NCBI GenBank assembly: GCA_021849505.1
Contig: JAJZSW010000004.1
Location: 1-64,000 of the forward strand
Length of the DNA stretch: 64,000 nucleotides
Reading direction: 5' to 3'
DNA from: Pseudomonadota bacterium
GTDB taxonomy: Bacteria > Pseudomonadota > Gammaproteobacteria > Burkholderiales > Rhodocyclaceae
This document shows positions 50,967 through 60,182 of this stretch, piece by piece (position 1 is the stretch's first letter; each line of letters opens with the position of its first letter). Under the pieces are notes generated by a model, which saw nothing but the letters and a program-made list of their open reading frames with translations, was not told the origin of the DNA and did no database searches. The position numbers were made by a program, and so were the translations under genes.

Positions 50967-53642
50967 ATGAAGATCACCCGCCACTCACGGCTTTCCGTAA
51001 CCCTGCTCGCCGGCTTCGCCCTGGGCTGGGGCGTGGCCGCGTATCTGCTGCACCAGAACTGGCAATACAAGCAGGATCAGTTTCTGGACCAGCATGCCGG
51101 CGTGGTTGCCACCGCCTACCATGCCAGTGTCGACAGCTACGCGCTCGCCACGCAGATTCTGGTTGCCGAGTCGATCCGCCGCCCCGAGGTGATCGCCACC
51201 TTCGCGCGCGGTGTCGATGGCGACCCCGCAGCACGCGACCAACTCCATCGCCTGCTGACGCGCACTTACGACGACCTGGTCAAGCACGGCATCCGCCAGC
51301 TGCATTTCCACACCGCGACCGGCCACAGCTATCTGCGTTTTCATGCCCCTGACAAGTTCGGCGACCCGCTGTTCGACGTGCGGCCTTCCCTGCGCATCGC
51401 CAGTGCCGAGAATCGCAACGTGTTCGGCTTCGAACCCGGACGGATTACTTCGGGATTCCGTTATGTCTTCCCGCTCTTCGCTGGCGAACGCCATCTCGGC
51501 GGAGTCGAAACCAGCGTGACCTTCCGCTCGATCCGCGAGACGATGGCACGCATCGCCCCCGGGCGTGAGTACGCTTTCGTCCTGAAGCGCGACACTGTCG
51601 AAGGCGTGGTATTCAGTGATACGCGCAGTCTCTATGTGCCCTGGGCAACGAACCCCGACTACTTCGTCGAGGACCCGGACCACAAACTGCCCGACTCTCC
51701 GCCGCCGGCGACACCGCAGATGCGCGCCCTCGAGGCGGCGCTGGTCACCGATGCGCGCGTCGCGGCGGGAATGGCTGCCGGCAAGCGGTTTACCCTGCCG
51801 GTTGCCGTGCAAGGCGAGTTCTGGGCGGTATCGCTGATTCCGGTCAGCGACGTGACCGACCGGCAAGTCGCCTATGTCGTCTCCTACGTCGCCGCCCCTT
51901 ATCTTGGTGACCTGCGCTGGGAGTTTCAGCGCAGCCTGGCGATCGCCGCCCTGGTGCTGGCCGCACTGTTCTTCCTCGCCTGGCGTCAGTGGCGGACGCA
52001 GCAGCAGCAGCGCAGTGAAGCGGATCGGCTGCGCGCCATCACCGACACCATCGCCGACGGCCTGTATGTGCTGGATGCGGACGGCCGGGTCACGCTGGTC
52101 AATCGAGCCTTCACCGACATCCTCGGCTATCGTCCCGACGATGTCATCGGCAGGATCGGCCACGACATCTTTCACGCGCACAATCGCGCGGGCGTGGCGG
52201 TGCCGCTCGAACAGTGCCCGATCTACTCCAGTGTGCGGGCGGGCAGGTCCTTCTGGGGCGAGGAGATTTTCCTGACCCGTGATGGCGTCTACCTGGAAGT
52301 CGAAGCGGCCGGCGGCCCGATTCTCGATGACAAGGGACGTCCGTCCGGCAGCTCGGTCACGGCCTTCCGCGACATTTCCGCGCGCAAGGCAGCCGAGTCC
52401 GCACTGGTCGAAGCCAAGCAGGCCGCCGAGGCCGCCAACCTCGCCAAGAGCCGCTTCCTGGCGACGATGAGCCACGAAATCCGCACGCCGCTGAATGGCG
52501 TGCTCGGGATGGCGCAACTGTTGCTCATGGGCCCGACCAACGCGACGGAAACGCAAGAGTACGCTCGCGTCATCATGAACTCCGGCCAGACGCTGCTCAC
52601 CCTGTTGAACGACATACTCGATCTTTCGAAGATCGAAGCCGGCCGCATCGAGCTTGAGAACGGCGTCATCGAACCCGAGCAGATCATGCGCGAAATCGCC
52701 GCGCTGTTTGCCGGCTCCGCCGCCGAAAAGGGACTGGCGCTCGGCGTCGCGTGGCAGGCTGCGGGACACGACGCCGGGCGGCGCTATCGCGGTGACCCGC
52801 ATCGCCTGCGCCAGATGCTCTCCAACCTGACCGGCAACGCCATCAAATTCACCAATCAGGGCGAAGTACGCCTCAGCGCGCGGGAAACCGGTTGCGCCGG
52901 CGACCGCTGCATGCTCGAGTTTTCGGTCAGCGACACCGGCATCGGCATCGCCGCCGACAAGCTCGACCGCCTGTTCAAGCCCTTCTCGCAGATCGATGCC
53001 TCGACGACACGCGAATTCGGCGGCACCGGCCTCGGCTTGTCCATCGTCCGCAGCCTGGCGCAACTGATGGGCGGCACCACCGGGGTCGAAAGCATTCCCG
53101 GCGAGGGCTCCCGCTTCTGGTTCCGGATCGTGCTGGAACCACTGGCGGCCGATGCCGACAGCCGGCAACACCCCCGCATCACCGATGTGGCGCTGGAGAC
53201 GCTCGACGCCGAGGGACTGCGCGGTCGCATCCTCGTGGTGGAAGACAACCGGACCAATCGCCTGATCATCAGCGCGCTGCTCGGCAAGCTCGGCCTGACA
53301 GTGGAAACCGCCGAAGATGGCCAGCAGGGCGTCGAGCGCATTCTCAACCCGGCTGACCGGCCCCTGCCCGACCTGATCCTGATGGATGTGCACATGCCGG
53401 TTCTCGACGGCCACGGTGCCACCGCGCGCATCCGGCAATGGGAAGCGGAGCATGACCGGCCGCGCCTGCCCATCATTGCCCTCACCGCCAACATCTACGC
53501 GGAAGATCGCGAACGCTGCCTCGCCGCCGGCATGGATGACTATCTTGCCAAGCCGGTCAATGCGGGCGAGTTGAAGGAATTATTGCTGCGCTGGCTGGGT
53601 TGCGCAGACTCACGGCCCCGTCTTCTTCAGCCACTTCAATAA
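50967..53642 (+). CDS. Hybrid sensor histidine kinase 1 (Cache-PAS-HisKA-HATPase-REC)
   Basis: An 891-residue protein. The periplasmic sensor (about 35-325) lies between two membrane helices and has a Cache-like look (HAGVVATAYHASVDSYALA near 45). A PAS domain follows (about 350-470, ITDTIADGLYVLDADGRV), then HisKA with FLATMSHEIRTPLNG near 510, HATPase (DTGIGI, GGTGLGLSI) and a receiver with LILMDVHMPVLDG near 810. No HPt or output regulator is nearby. The sensor half is closely like that of the kinase at 56586-59261. The 3' end overlaps the convergent kinase gene by 33 bases. Confidence 0.92.
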   Translation: MKITRHSRLSVTLLAGFALGWGVAAYLLHQNWQYKQDQFLDQHAGVVATAYHASVDSYALATQILVAESIRRPEVIATFARGVDGDPAARDQLHRLLTRTYDDLVKHGIRQLHFHTATGHSYLRFHAPDKFGDPLFDVRPSLRIASAENRNVFGFEPGRITSGFRYVFPLFAGERHLGGVETSVTFRSIRETMARIAPGREYAFVLKRDTVEGVVFSDTRSLYVPWATNPDYFVEDPDHKLPDSPPPATPQMRALEAALVTDARVAAGMAAGKRFTLPVAVQGEFWAVSLIPVSDVTDRQVAYVVSYVAAPYLGDLRWEFQRSLAIAALVLAALFFLAWRQWRTQQQQRSEADRLRAITDTIADGLYVLDADGRVTLVNRAFTDILGYRPDDVIGRIGHDIFHAHNRAGVAVPLEQCPIYSSVRAGRSFWGEEIFLTRDGVYLEVEAAGGPILDDKGRPSGSSVTAFRDISARKAAESALVEAKQAAEAANLAKSRFLATMSHEIRTPLNGVLGMAQLLLMGPTNATETQEYARVIMNSGQTLLTLLNDILDLSKIEAGRIELENGVIEPEQIMREIAALFAGSAAEKGLALGVAWQAAGHDAGRRYRGDPHRLRQMLSNLTGNAIKFTNQGEVRLSARETGCAGDRCMLEFSVSDTGIGIAADKLDRLFKPFSQIDASTTREFGGTGLGLSIVRSLAQLMGGTTGVESIPGEGSRFWFRIVLEPLAADADSRQHPRITDVALETLDAEGLRGRILVVEDNRTNRLIISALLGKLGLTVETAEDGQQGVERILNPADRPLPDLILMDVHMPVLDGHGATARIRQWEAEHDRPRLPIIALTANIYAEDRERCLAAGMDDYLAKPVNAGELKELLLRWLGCADSRPRLLQPLQ

Positions 53643-55610
53643 GGTCTCGTACAGCCTGTCCGGATCGACCGGCTTGGCGATGTGGCCGTTCATGCCGGCG
53701 GCCAGGCAGGTTTGGCGATCCTCGTCGAAGGCATTCGCCGTCATCGCCAGAATCGGCGTTTCGCGGTTCAGCGAAGCGGCACGAATGGACTGGGTGGCAC
53801 CGATGCCGTTGAGATTCGGCATCTGCATGTCCATCAGAATCAGGTCGTAGCGGTTCTGGCTGGCTAGTTCCAGCGCCTGGCGGCCATCTTCGGCGATGTC
53901 GACAGCCAGGCCGACATCGCCCAGCAATCCGCAGGAAACTTCGCGGTTGACGGGTTCGTCTTCCGCCAGCAGGACGCGCGCGCCGCCGTGGTCGCGGCGC
54001 AGTTGCTGCTCTGCCCCGGTGGTTTCAAAAGTCGGCGCTGGCGGGACGGCAGCGAGTTTCCTGCGCCTGAGCGGGACGCTGAACCAGAACGTGCTCCCCG
54101 CCCCGGGCGCGCTCTCCACGCCGATCTCGCCACCCATCAACTGCACCAGACGCTTGCAGATGGCCAGGCCCAGTCCGGTACCGCCGTACTTGCGCGTGGT
54201 GCTGTTATCGGCCTGCTCGAAGGAGGTGAAGAGGCGACTCTGCGCAGCGGGGTCGATGCCGATGCCGGTATCGACGATTTCGAAGCGTACCTGCACCGCC
54301 TCGGGCGTTTCCTTGACGGACCGGACACGCAAGCGGACATGGCCATGTTCGGTGAATTTGATGGCATTGCCGGCGAGGTTGAGGAGGATCTGGCCCAGCC
54401 GCAACGGGTCTCCCTCGAGCGGCAGCCGGGCCAGATCGCCAGGCACATCGATTTCCAGCCTCAGGCCTTTTTCTTCCGCCTTGTGGCCGAGCACGCTGAC
54501 GAGGTTCGCGACGATGCCGGCAATGTGCAGGGGAGCGTCTTCGAGCACCATGCGCTCGGCTTCGATCTTCGACAGGTCGAGAATGTCGTTGAGTACCGCC
54601 AGCAAATTGGTGGCGGCGGTTTTGGCCTTGTCGAGATGGTCGAGTCCTTTCGGGTCGCCCATGCGCCGCCTGGCCAGTTCCAGCATGCCCATGACGCCAT
54701 TCATCGGCGTGCGCAGTTCATGACTCATGTTGGCGAGGAAGGCGCTCTTCGCGCGGCTGGCGGATTCCGCCGCCTCCTTGGCGGCCGCCAGTTCGCGGGT
54801 ACGCGTGTCGACGGTTTCTTCGAGACTCTCCGCCAATTCGCGGTAGCGGTTTTCGCTTTGCCGCAATTCGTTTTCCCGGTCATGCAGGACCTGGATGCGC
54901 TCAGCGATGCTATGGGACATGGTGTTGAAGTTGTCGGCCAGCAGGCAGATCTCGTCGCGGAATCCGGAGGTCGGCACCTGGGAGCCGTATTCGCCATCGA
55001 CGATGCGGTTGGTGGCGGTGAGCAGATAGGGGATGTGGCGGGTGATCAGGTAGCCGCCGGCCACGAGCAGAAGAGTACCGAGCAGGATGCCGGCCAGCGC
55101 GATCAGCATGCCCTGCTGGATCAGGCTGTCGCGTGCCGTGGCCAGGCTTGCCAGCGAGAGTCCAAGACGCACCGTGCCGACCGGGTTGCCGGAAACCGAC
55201 AGCGGGATATAGGCGTGAAAGATCAGGTCGTCGAGGGCGTCGGCGACGACCAGGTCAGCCTTGGGCAATCTGCCGGCATCGACCTCGCCGCGCACGGCGA
55301 CCGGCTTGTCCTCCCGGTCGAGCACCACGATGTAGGTGAGCTCCGCATGCTGCGCGGCAAGAATCTCGTCGAGAATCGCAGTGACCTCGACATGATCGCG
55401 CACGAACACCCGCCCGCTCAGGGAGGCATTCATGAGCGGCTTCAATCTATCGAGCCGGGCCTGGGTCTGCGTTTCGAGCAAGTCGCCCATCAGACGGAAG
55501 CTGTTGGCCAGCAGCAGGGCCAGCATGATCGCTTGCACGACAACAGCGATGGCCACCAGCCTGAAACGGATCGAGCGGTACCAAGGCGTGCGACGAGCGG
55601 CAGGCGCCAT
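53610..55610 (-). CDS. Hybrid sensor histidine kinase 2 (sensor-HAMP-HisKA-HATPase-REC)
   Basis: A 666-residue protein. An N-terminal helix (about 15-35), a periplasmic domain (36-165), a second helix (LIALAGILLGTLLLVAGGYL), HAMP and a coiled coil lead to HisKA with AFLANMSHELRTPMNGVMG near 300. HATPase (DTGIGI, KYGGTGLGLAI) and a receiver with LILMDMQMPNLNG near 590 follow. The linker between HATPase and receiver contains repeat copy 8, translated AVPPAPTF. It starts five bases after the PhnD-like gene at 55616-56440. Confidence 0.92.
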   Translation of the reverse strand: MAPAARRTPWYRSIRFRLVAIAVVVQAIMLALLLANSFRLMGDLLETQTQARLDRLKPLMNASLSGRVFVRDHVEVTAILDEILAAQHAELTYIVVLDREDKPVAVRGEVDAGRLPKADLVVADALDDLIFHAYIPLSVSGNPVGTVRLGLSLASLATARDSLIQQGMLIALAGILLGTLLLVAGGYLITRHIPYLLTATNRIVDGEYGSQVPTSGFRDEICLLADNFNTMSHSIAERIQVLHDRENELRQSENRYRELAESLEETVDTRTRELAAAKEAAESASRAKSAFLANMSHELRTPMNGVMGMLELARRRMGDPKGLDHLDKAKTAATNLLAVLNDILDLSKIEAERMVLEDAPLHIAGIVANLVSVLGHKAEEKGLRLEIDVPGDLARLPLEGDPLRLGQILLNLAGNAIKFTEHGHVRLRVRSVKETPEAVQVRFEIVDTGIGIDPAAQSRLFTSFEQADNSTTRKYGGTGLGLAICKRLVQLMGGEIGVESAPGAGSTFWFSVPLRRRKLAAVPPAPTFETTGAEQQLRRDHGGARVLLAEDEPVNREVSCGLLGDVGLAVDIAEDGRQALELASQNRYDLILMDMQMPNLNGIGATQSIRAASLNRETPILAMTANAFDEDRQTCLAAGMNGHIAKPVDPDRLYETLLKWLKKTGP
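54028..54051 (+). repeat. Dispersed 24-bp repeat, copy 8, in frame in hybrid kinase 2
   Basis: A perfect consensus copy on the plus strand, antisense to the kinase gene. It encodes AVPPAPTF in the linker between the ATPase and receiver domains. Confidence 0.9.
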
Positions 55611-55615
55611 ACCGG

Positions 55616-56440
55616 CTATTTCCTTTCCAGCACGGCGGTGAATGGGTCGATGCGTTTCATGGTCGCGGCGTCGAGCGGCTGAAAGTCACCCAGCTTGGAT
55701 CGTTCGAGAAAGCGCTGGCCCTCGGGATGTGCGCGCACGGCCAGGAAAGCCTCGCGGATCCTTTCGAGCAAGGCATTGTCGTGGCGCGGGTGGGCCAGCA
55801 CCAGGGCGCCCGGCGTCGCCTCGGTGCGCAAGATCTCGCGGACGGCATCGCGCTGTTCCACCGGGACGTTGATGAGCACGGCCGTCGGGATGGCCCCGAC
55901 ATCGGCCTCGCCGCGCAGCGTCGCCTCCATGACATTCGAGAAGCTGGCGGTCAGGATCGGCCTGACTTCGCGGTCGAGCGACATCCCGCCGGACTGCAAT
56001 GTCCGTTCGACCAGTTGATAGGTCATCGACAGCCGGGCACCGATGGCAATCGAGCGTCCTTTCAAATCGGCCAGGCCGTGCAGCGGCGCTTCCTTGCGAC
56101 AGATCAGGGCAACCTGGATCCGGTGGGCGGTCTGGGCGACGGGCCGGTAGCCGTCGCGCTTCTCGGCAAGACGCCCCATGTGCGGCGCGGTGAAGATGAT
56201 GTCGTATTCCCCCGCCCGGGTACGCTCGATGAATCTTTCGAAATCCGGCGCGGAGACCAGGTTGACCGGCCTGCCGAGGGACTGCGCCAGATGGTCGCCG
56301 AGCGGTGCGAATTGCTCGACGATCTGGCTCGGCGAGAGGTAGGGATAAACGCCGAGATTCAGCGTGCCCGTAGGCGCTGCCGCCAAAACAGGGCGGGCCA
56401 GCGCAATGAGCAGGACAACGACAGACAGGAACAGTTTCAT
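55616..56440 (-). CDS. PhnD-like periplasmic binding protein partnered with hybrid kinase 2
   Basis: A 274-residue protein with signal peptide (LFLSVVVLLIALARPVLAAA). The phosphonate-binding-protein fold is seen in LNLGVYPYLSPSQIVEQFAPL, EYDIIFTAPHMGRLAEK and ADLKGRSIAIGARLSMTY. There is no adjacent transporter, and the kinase gene starts five bases downstream, so it is most likely the ligand-sensing partner of that kinase. The ligand is unknown. Confidence 0.85.
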   Translation of the reverse strand: MKLFLSVVVLLIALARPVLAAAPTGTLNLGVYPYLSPSQIVEQFAPLGDHLAQSLGRPVNLVSAPDFERFIERTRAGEYDIIFTAPHMGRLAEKRDGYRPVAQTAHRIQVALICRKEAPLHGLADLKGRSIAIGARLSMTYQLVERTLQSGGMSLDREVRPILTASFSNVMEATLRGEADVGAIPTAVLINVPVEQRDAVREILRTEATPGALVLAHPRHDNALLERIREAFLAVRAHPEGQRFLERSKLGDFQPLDAATMKRIDPFTAVLERK

Positions 56441-56585
56441 GCTCTCCCCAACATGAAGAAACCCGGTGTGTGATTACGGCGAATCGAAGGCTAGGGACAT
56501 GTTACACCCAGCATCTACCACGCGTGGCGGGGCGTGGTATCGGTGATGCGGGCGACGCCGACAGCCGGGAGGGCCTAGAACGTAC

Positions 56586-59261
56586 TCACGTCTCCGACTT
56601 CTGCAGCCACCTCAATAAGGTCTCGTACAGCCTGTCCGGATCGACCGGCTTGGTGATGTGGTCTTTCATTCCGGCGGCCAGACAGGTATCGCGATCCGCG
56701 CCTGAGGCGTTCGCGGTCATGGCGAGGATGGGGGTTTCGCGGTTCAAGGAGTCTGCCCGGATGGCTTGTGTCGCTTCGATTCCATTCATTACCGGCATCT
56801 GCATGTCCATCAGGATCAGTGTGTAAGGGTTCCGTCGGGCGAGTTCCAGTGCCTGCCGGCCGTCCTCGGCCAGATCGACGACAAAGCCGACATCTTCCAG
56901 CAGGCCGGACGCCACGATCCGGTTGATCGGTTCGTCCTCGGCGATCAGGATGCGCGTGCCGGCGTATCCGGTTTGCAGGCGCTGCTCCGCGGGGAAGGCT
57001 GCGAAAGTCGGCGCTGCCGGGACGGCATCGGGTTCGCATTTCCTGAGGGGAACGACGAACCAGAAGGTGCTGCCGCTGCCCGGCGTACTCGCCACGCCGA
57101 TCGCGCCGCCCATCATCGTCACCAGCCGCTTGCAGATCGCCAGCCCAAGCCCGGTGCCGCCGTACTTGCGGGTCATGCTGTTGTCGGCCTGCTCGAAGGA
57201 CTGGAACAGGCGCGTCTGCGCTTCGGCATCGATGCCAATTCCGGTGTCGGCGACTTCGAAGCGGACTTGAACCGCCTCGGCAGTTTCGCCGACCTGACGG
57301 ACGCGCAGAACGATTTCGCCATGGTCGGTAAATTTGATGGCGTTGCCGATCAGGTTCATGAGAATCTGGCCCAGGCGCAGAGGATCGCCCTTGAGATGAG
57401 CCTGGCCGAGCTGGGCGGGGACATCGACGGCAAGACGCAGGCCTTTCTCGTCGGCTTTGTGGCCGAGGGTGCCGGTGAGATGGTCGATGCTCTCGGCGAT
57501 TCGCAGGGGCTGGTCTTCCAGCACCATGCGGTCGGCTTCGATCTTGGAGAGGTCGAGAACATCGTTGAGAACCCCGAGCAGACGTTCGGCCGAGCTTTGG
57601 GCCATGTCGAGCTGATCCAGGGCCTTCGGATCGGTGATGCGTCGCCTGGCGAGGTCGATCATGCCCATGACGCCATTCATCGGTGTGCGCAGTTCATGGC
57701 TCATGTTGGCGAGGAAGGCGCTCTTCGCACGGTTGGCGGATTCGGCGGCGTCCTTGGCCTCGACCAGTTCAGTGGTACGGGTTTCTACCAGTTCTTCCAG
57801 GTGTTCCCGGTGGTTGGCGAGTTCCGCTTGAGTGCGCAAACGCTCGCTGATGTCGTGAAAGGCGACGACCGATGCACCGGTCGGCCGGTCGGGCTCGTCG
57901 CGGATCGGTCCGGCGGCCGCCTCAACATCCAGCAAGACACCGGCGCGGGTGCGGAAAATCTGCTCGCCCCGGAAAGACTTGCCTGCCCGCACGCTGGAAT
58001 AGATCGGGCACTGCTCGATCGGCACCACCGCGCCCGCGCGATCGTGAGCGTGAAAGATATCGTGGCCGACCTTGCCGACCACCTCTTCGGGACGATAGCC
58101 GAGAATGTCGGTGAAGGCTGGATTGACCAGCGCGACCCGGCCACGCTCATCCATCACATAGAGGCCATCGGCAATGGTATCGGTAATGGCGCGCAGCCGC
58201 TCCGCTTCGCGCCGTTGCTGCCAATGCATCCGCCACAGATGCCAGCCGGACAGGCACAGGACAGCCAGGGCCAGCGCGGTCAGCGCGAGGGTGCGCAGAT
58301 ACTCCTGTCGCAATGTGCCGAGATGGGGAGCAGCCACATAGGCGGCGACATAGCCGACACATCGCCCGGCCACATCGCTGACGGGGATCAACGACACTGC
58401 CCAGTACGCGCCCCCCAGTGCCACTGGCAAGGTGAGGCTTTGTCCCGCCGCCATCCCGGCCGCCACGCGCGCATCCCTCGCCAGTGCCGCGTCGATTGCA
58501 TGCATTTGGGGGGTAGGCGGCGGCGAGTCGGGCAGCCTGAATTCCGGGGCATCGACGACGTAATCGGGGTTCATCGTCCAGGGCACATATTGATCGTGCG
58601 TATCCTGGAACGCCACGCCTTCGATAGTGTCGCGTTTCAAGACGAAGGCGTAGTCCCTCCCGGGAGCGACTCGGGCCATGGTGTCGCTGATCGAACGAAA
58701 GGTTGCACTGGTTTCCACGCTGCCCAGATGGCGCCCGCCGTCGAACAAGGGATAGACATAACGAAAGCCGGAAACGACGCGCCCGACTTCGAAGCCTGAA
58801 ACCGGCCGCAATTCGGTATTTGCGATGCGCAGGGACGGGCGCACGTCGAACAGCGGATCGCCGAACTTGTCGAGGGCATGGAACCGCAGATAGCTATGGG
58901 CTGTCGCGGTGTGGAATTGCATCTGGTTAAGGCCGTGCTTGACCATCTCGTCGTAAGTGCGCGCCAGCTGTCGATACAACTGGCCGCGCGCCGCGGCATC
59001 GCCGTCGATGCCGCGTGCGAAGGTGGCGATCACTTCCGGACGACGCACCGACTCGTCCACCAGAATCCGCGAGGCCAGCGCATAGCTGTCCACGCTGGCA
59101 TGGTAGGCGGTGGCGACCACGCCGGCGTGCTGATCGAGATAACTGTCCTGCTTGTCTTCCCAGTTCTGGTGCAGCAGCCAGGCGGCAACACCCGTGCTCA
59201 GGACGAAAACCGCGAACAGGATCAGTCCGGGCCGGACGTGCGGCAAAGTCGTGCCGCGCAT
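56586..59261 (-). CDS. Hybrid sensor histidine kinase 3, apparent mosaic of kinases 1 and 2
   Basis: It has 891 residues. The periplasmic Cache-like sensor and PAS domain (1-460) are close to kinase 1 (shared HAGVVATAYHASVDSYALA, KFGDPLFDVRPSLRIA). From the HisKA domain on (about 520-891) it matches kinase 2 instead (SAFLANMSHELRTPMNG, KYGGTGLGLAICKRLV, TKPVDPDRLYETLL). The receiver acceptor is in LILMDMQMPVMNG. Repeat copy 9 lies in the ATPase-receiver linker at the same place as in kinase 2. The start overlaps the stop of the PhnD-like gene at 59261-60112. Confidence 0.92.
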   Translation of the reverse strand: MRGTTLPHVRPGLILFAVFVLSTGVAAWLLHQNWEDKQDSYLDQHAGVVATAYHASVDSYALASRILVDESVRRPEVIATFARGIDGDAAARGQLYRQLARTYDEMVKHGLNQMQFHTATAHSYLRFHALDKFGDPLFDVRPSLRIANTELRPVSGFEVGRVVSGFRYVYPLFDGGRHLGSVETSATFRSISDTMARVAPGRDYAFVLKRDTIEGVAFQDTHDQYVPWTMNPDYVVDAPEFRLPDSPPPTPQMHAIDAALARDARVAAGMAAGQSLTLPVALGGAYWAVSLIPVSDVAGRCVGYVAAYVAAPHLGTLRQEYLRTLALTALALAVLCLSGWHLWRMHWQQRREAERLRAITDTIADGLYVMDERGRVALVNPAFTDILGYRPEEVVGKVGHDIFHAHDRAGAVVPIEQCPIYSSVRAGKSFRGEQIFRTRAGVLLDVEAAAGPIRDEPDRPTGASVVAFHDISERLRTQAELANHREHLEELVETRTTELVEAKDAAESANRAKSAFLANMSHELRTPMNGVMGMIDLARRRITDPKALDQLDMAQSSAERLLGVLNDVLDLSKIEADRMVLEDQPLRIAESIDHLTGTLGHKADEKGLRLAVDVPAQLGQAHLKGDPLRLGQILMNLIGNAIKFTDHGEIVLRVRQVGETAEAVQVRFEVADTGIGIDAEAQTRLFQSFEQADNSMTRKYGGTGLGLAICKRLVTMMGGAIGVASTPGSGSTFWFVVPLRKCEPDAVPAAPTFAAFPAEQRLQTGYAGTRILIAEDEPINRIVASGLLEDVGFVVDLAEDGRQALELARRNPYTLILMDMQMPVMNGIEATQAIRADSLNRETPILAMTANASGADRDTCLAAGMKDHITKPVDPDRLYETLLRWLQKSET
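57004..57027 (+). repeat. Dispersed 24-bp repeat, copy 9, in frame in hybrid kinase 3
   Basis: One base differs from the consensus (CTGCCGGG for CTGGCGGG). It encodes AVPAAPTF in the same linker as copy 8, so the two probably descend from one insertion that was duplicated with the kinase module. Confidence 0.88.
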
Positions 59262-60112
59262 CAGAAGTTGTCCTTCTCCGGAATGTTGGCACGCGCGCGC
59301 AGCTTGCGCACGGCGTCGTAGTCCTGGTCGGCGGCAGGCACGGCACCGTGGCGGATGTTGTCGCCCCAGGTCGCGCGCTGCGCCGGTTCGGCGCCGATCA
59401 GTGCCGCACGGAGCGCGGCGATGCGCTCGGGCGACAGGCGCGCGCCGTTGGCGACCAGCGCGAATGAAGTCAGCGGCGGGCTTTCGGCGACGATCTGCAA
59501 ACCGAGGTGGGCGTATTTGTTGCCGATGGCCGTTTTCAGACCGCCTGCATCGTAATCGCCGCGCGCCACCGCCAGCGCCACCGCGTCATGCTGGTTGAAG
59601 TAACGGTAGCGGTTCTTTTCGAGATCGCTGCCGGCGCGGCGCAACATGCCATCGGTGGCAAGGTAACCGCAGGTGGAATACGGATTGGTCAGGGCGATGG
59701 TCTTGCCGCGCAGATCTTTCGCGGCAAGCTTGCGTTCCGCCAGGACGACGATGGCGCAGGTGTAGTAAGGCTGACCATCCTTTTCGTTGAAGTGCGCGAC
59801 CGGCACGGCTGCCGGAAAACGCTCCTTGAGGACCACATAGGGCAACGGGCCGAGGTAGGCCAGGTCGAGCTTGCCGGCCTCGAATTTTTCCAGAATCGTC
59901 GCGTTGCTTTCGGAATACTCGATGCGCAGCCGCGTACCGAGCGCCTTGCCGAGATAGTCGAGCGCCGGTTTCCACTGGCTGGCGACGGTTTCCGGGGATT
60001 CCATCGGCAACGGCGCGAAGGCCAGCGGTTCGGCTGCATGCGCCGGCAGTCCGCCAGCCTGAAAGATGAAGACGGTGGCGAGTAACAGGCGAGCTGGGTG
60101 AACGATCTTCAT
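59261..60112 (-). CDS. PhnD-like periplasmic binding protein partnered with hybrid kinase 3
   Basis: A 283-residue protein with signal peptide (RLLLATVFIFQAGGLPAHA). Mature features are LAFAPLPMESPETVASQWKP, KLDLAYLGPLPYVVLKERFP and LRGKTIALTNPYSTCGYLAT. It overlaps the kinase gene by one base. It is closer to the PhnD-like protein at 9712-10602 (shared NPYST/DPYSNTGYL segment) than to the one at 55616. ATG at 60112 is directly preceded by repeat copy 10 rather than by a normal ribosome site. Confidence 0.86.
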   Translation of the reverse strand: MKIVHPARLLLATVFIFQAGGLPAHAAEPLAFAPLPMESPETVASQWKPALDYLGKALGTRLRIEYSESNATILEKFEAGKLDLAYLGPLPYVVLKERFPAAVPVAHFNEKDGQPYYTCAIVVLAERKLAAKDLRGKTIALTNPYSTCGYLATDGMLRRAGSDLEKNRYRYFNQHDAVALAVARGDYDAGGLKTAIGNKYAHLGLQIVAESPPLTSFALVANGARLSPERIAALRAALIGAEPAQRATWGDNIRHGAVPAADQDYDAVRKLRARANIPEKDNF

Positions 60113-60113
60113 G

Positions 60114-60137
60114 AAAGTCAGTGCTGGCGGGACGGCA
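60114..60137 (+). repeat. Dispersed 24-bp repeat, copy 10
   Basis: It begins AAAGTCAGTGCTGG and ends GGGACGGCA. It lies one base upstream of the start codon of the PhnD-like gene, in the leader, read on the minus strand. Confidence 0.85.
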
Positions 60138-60182
60138 CGGTAAAAAGCGCGATTTGTCAATTATGCTACAGCCGGCAGTTGG

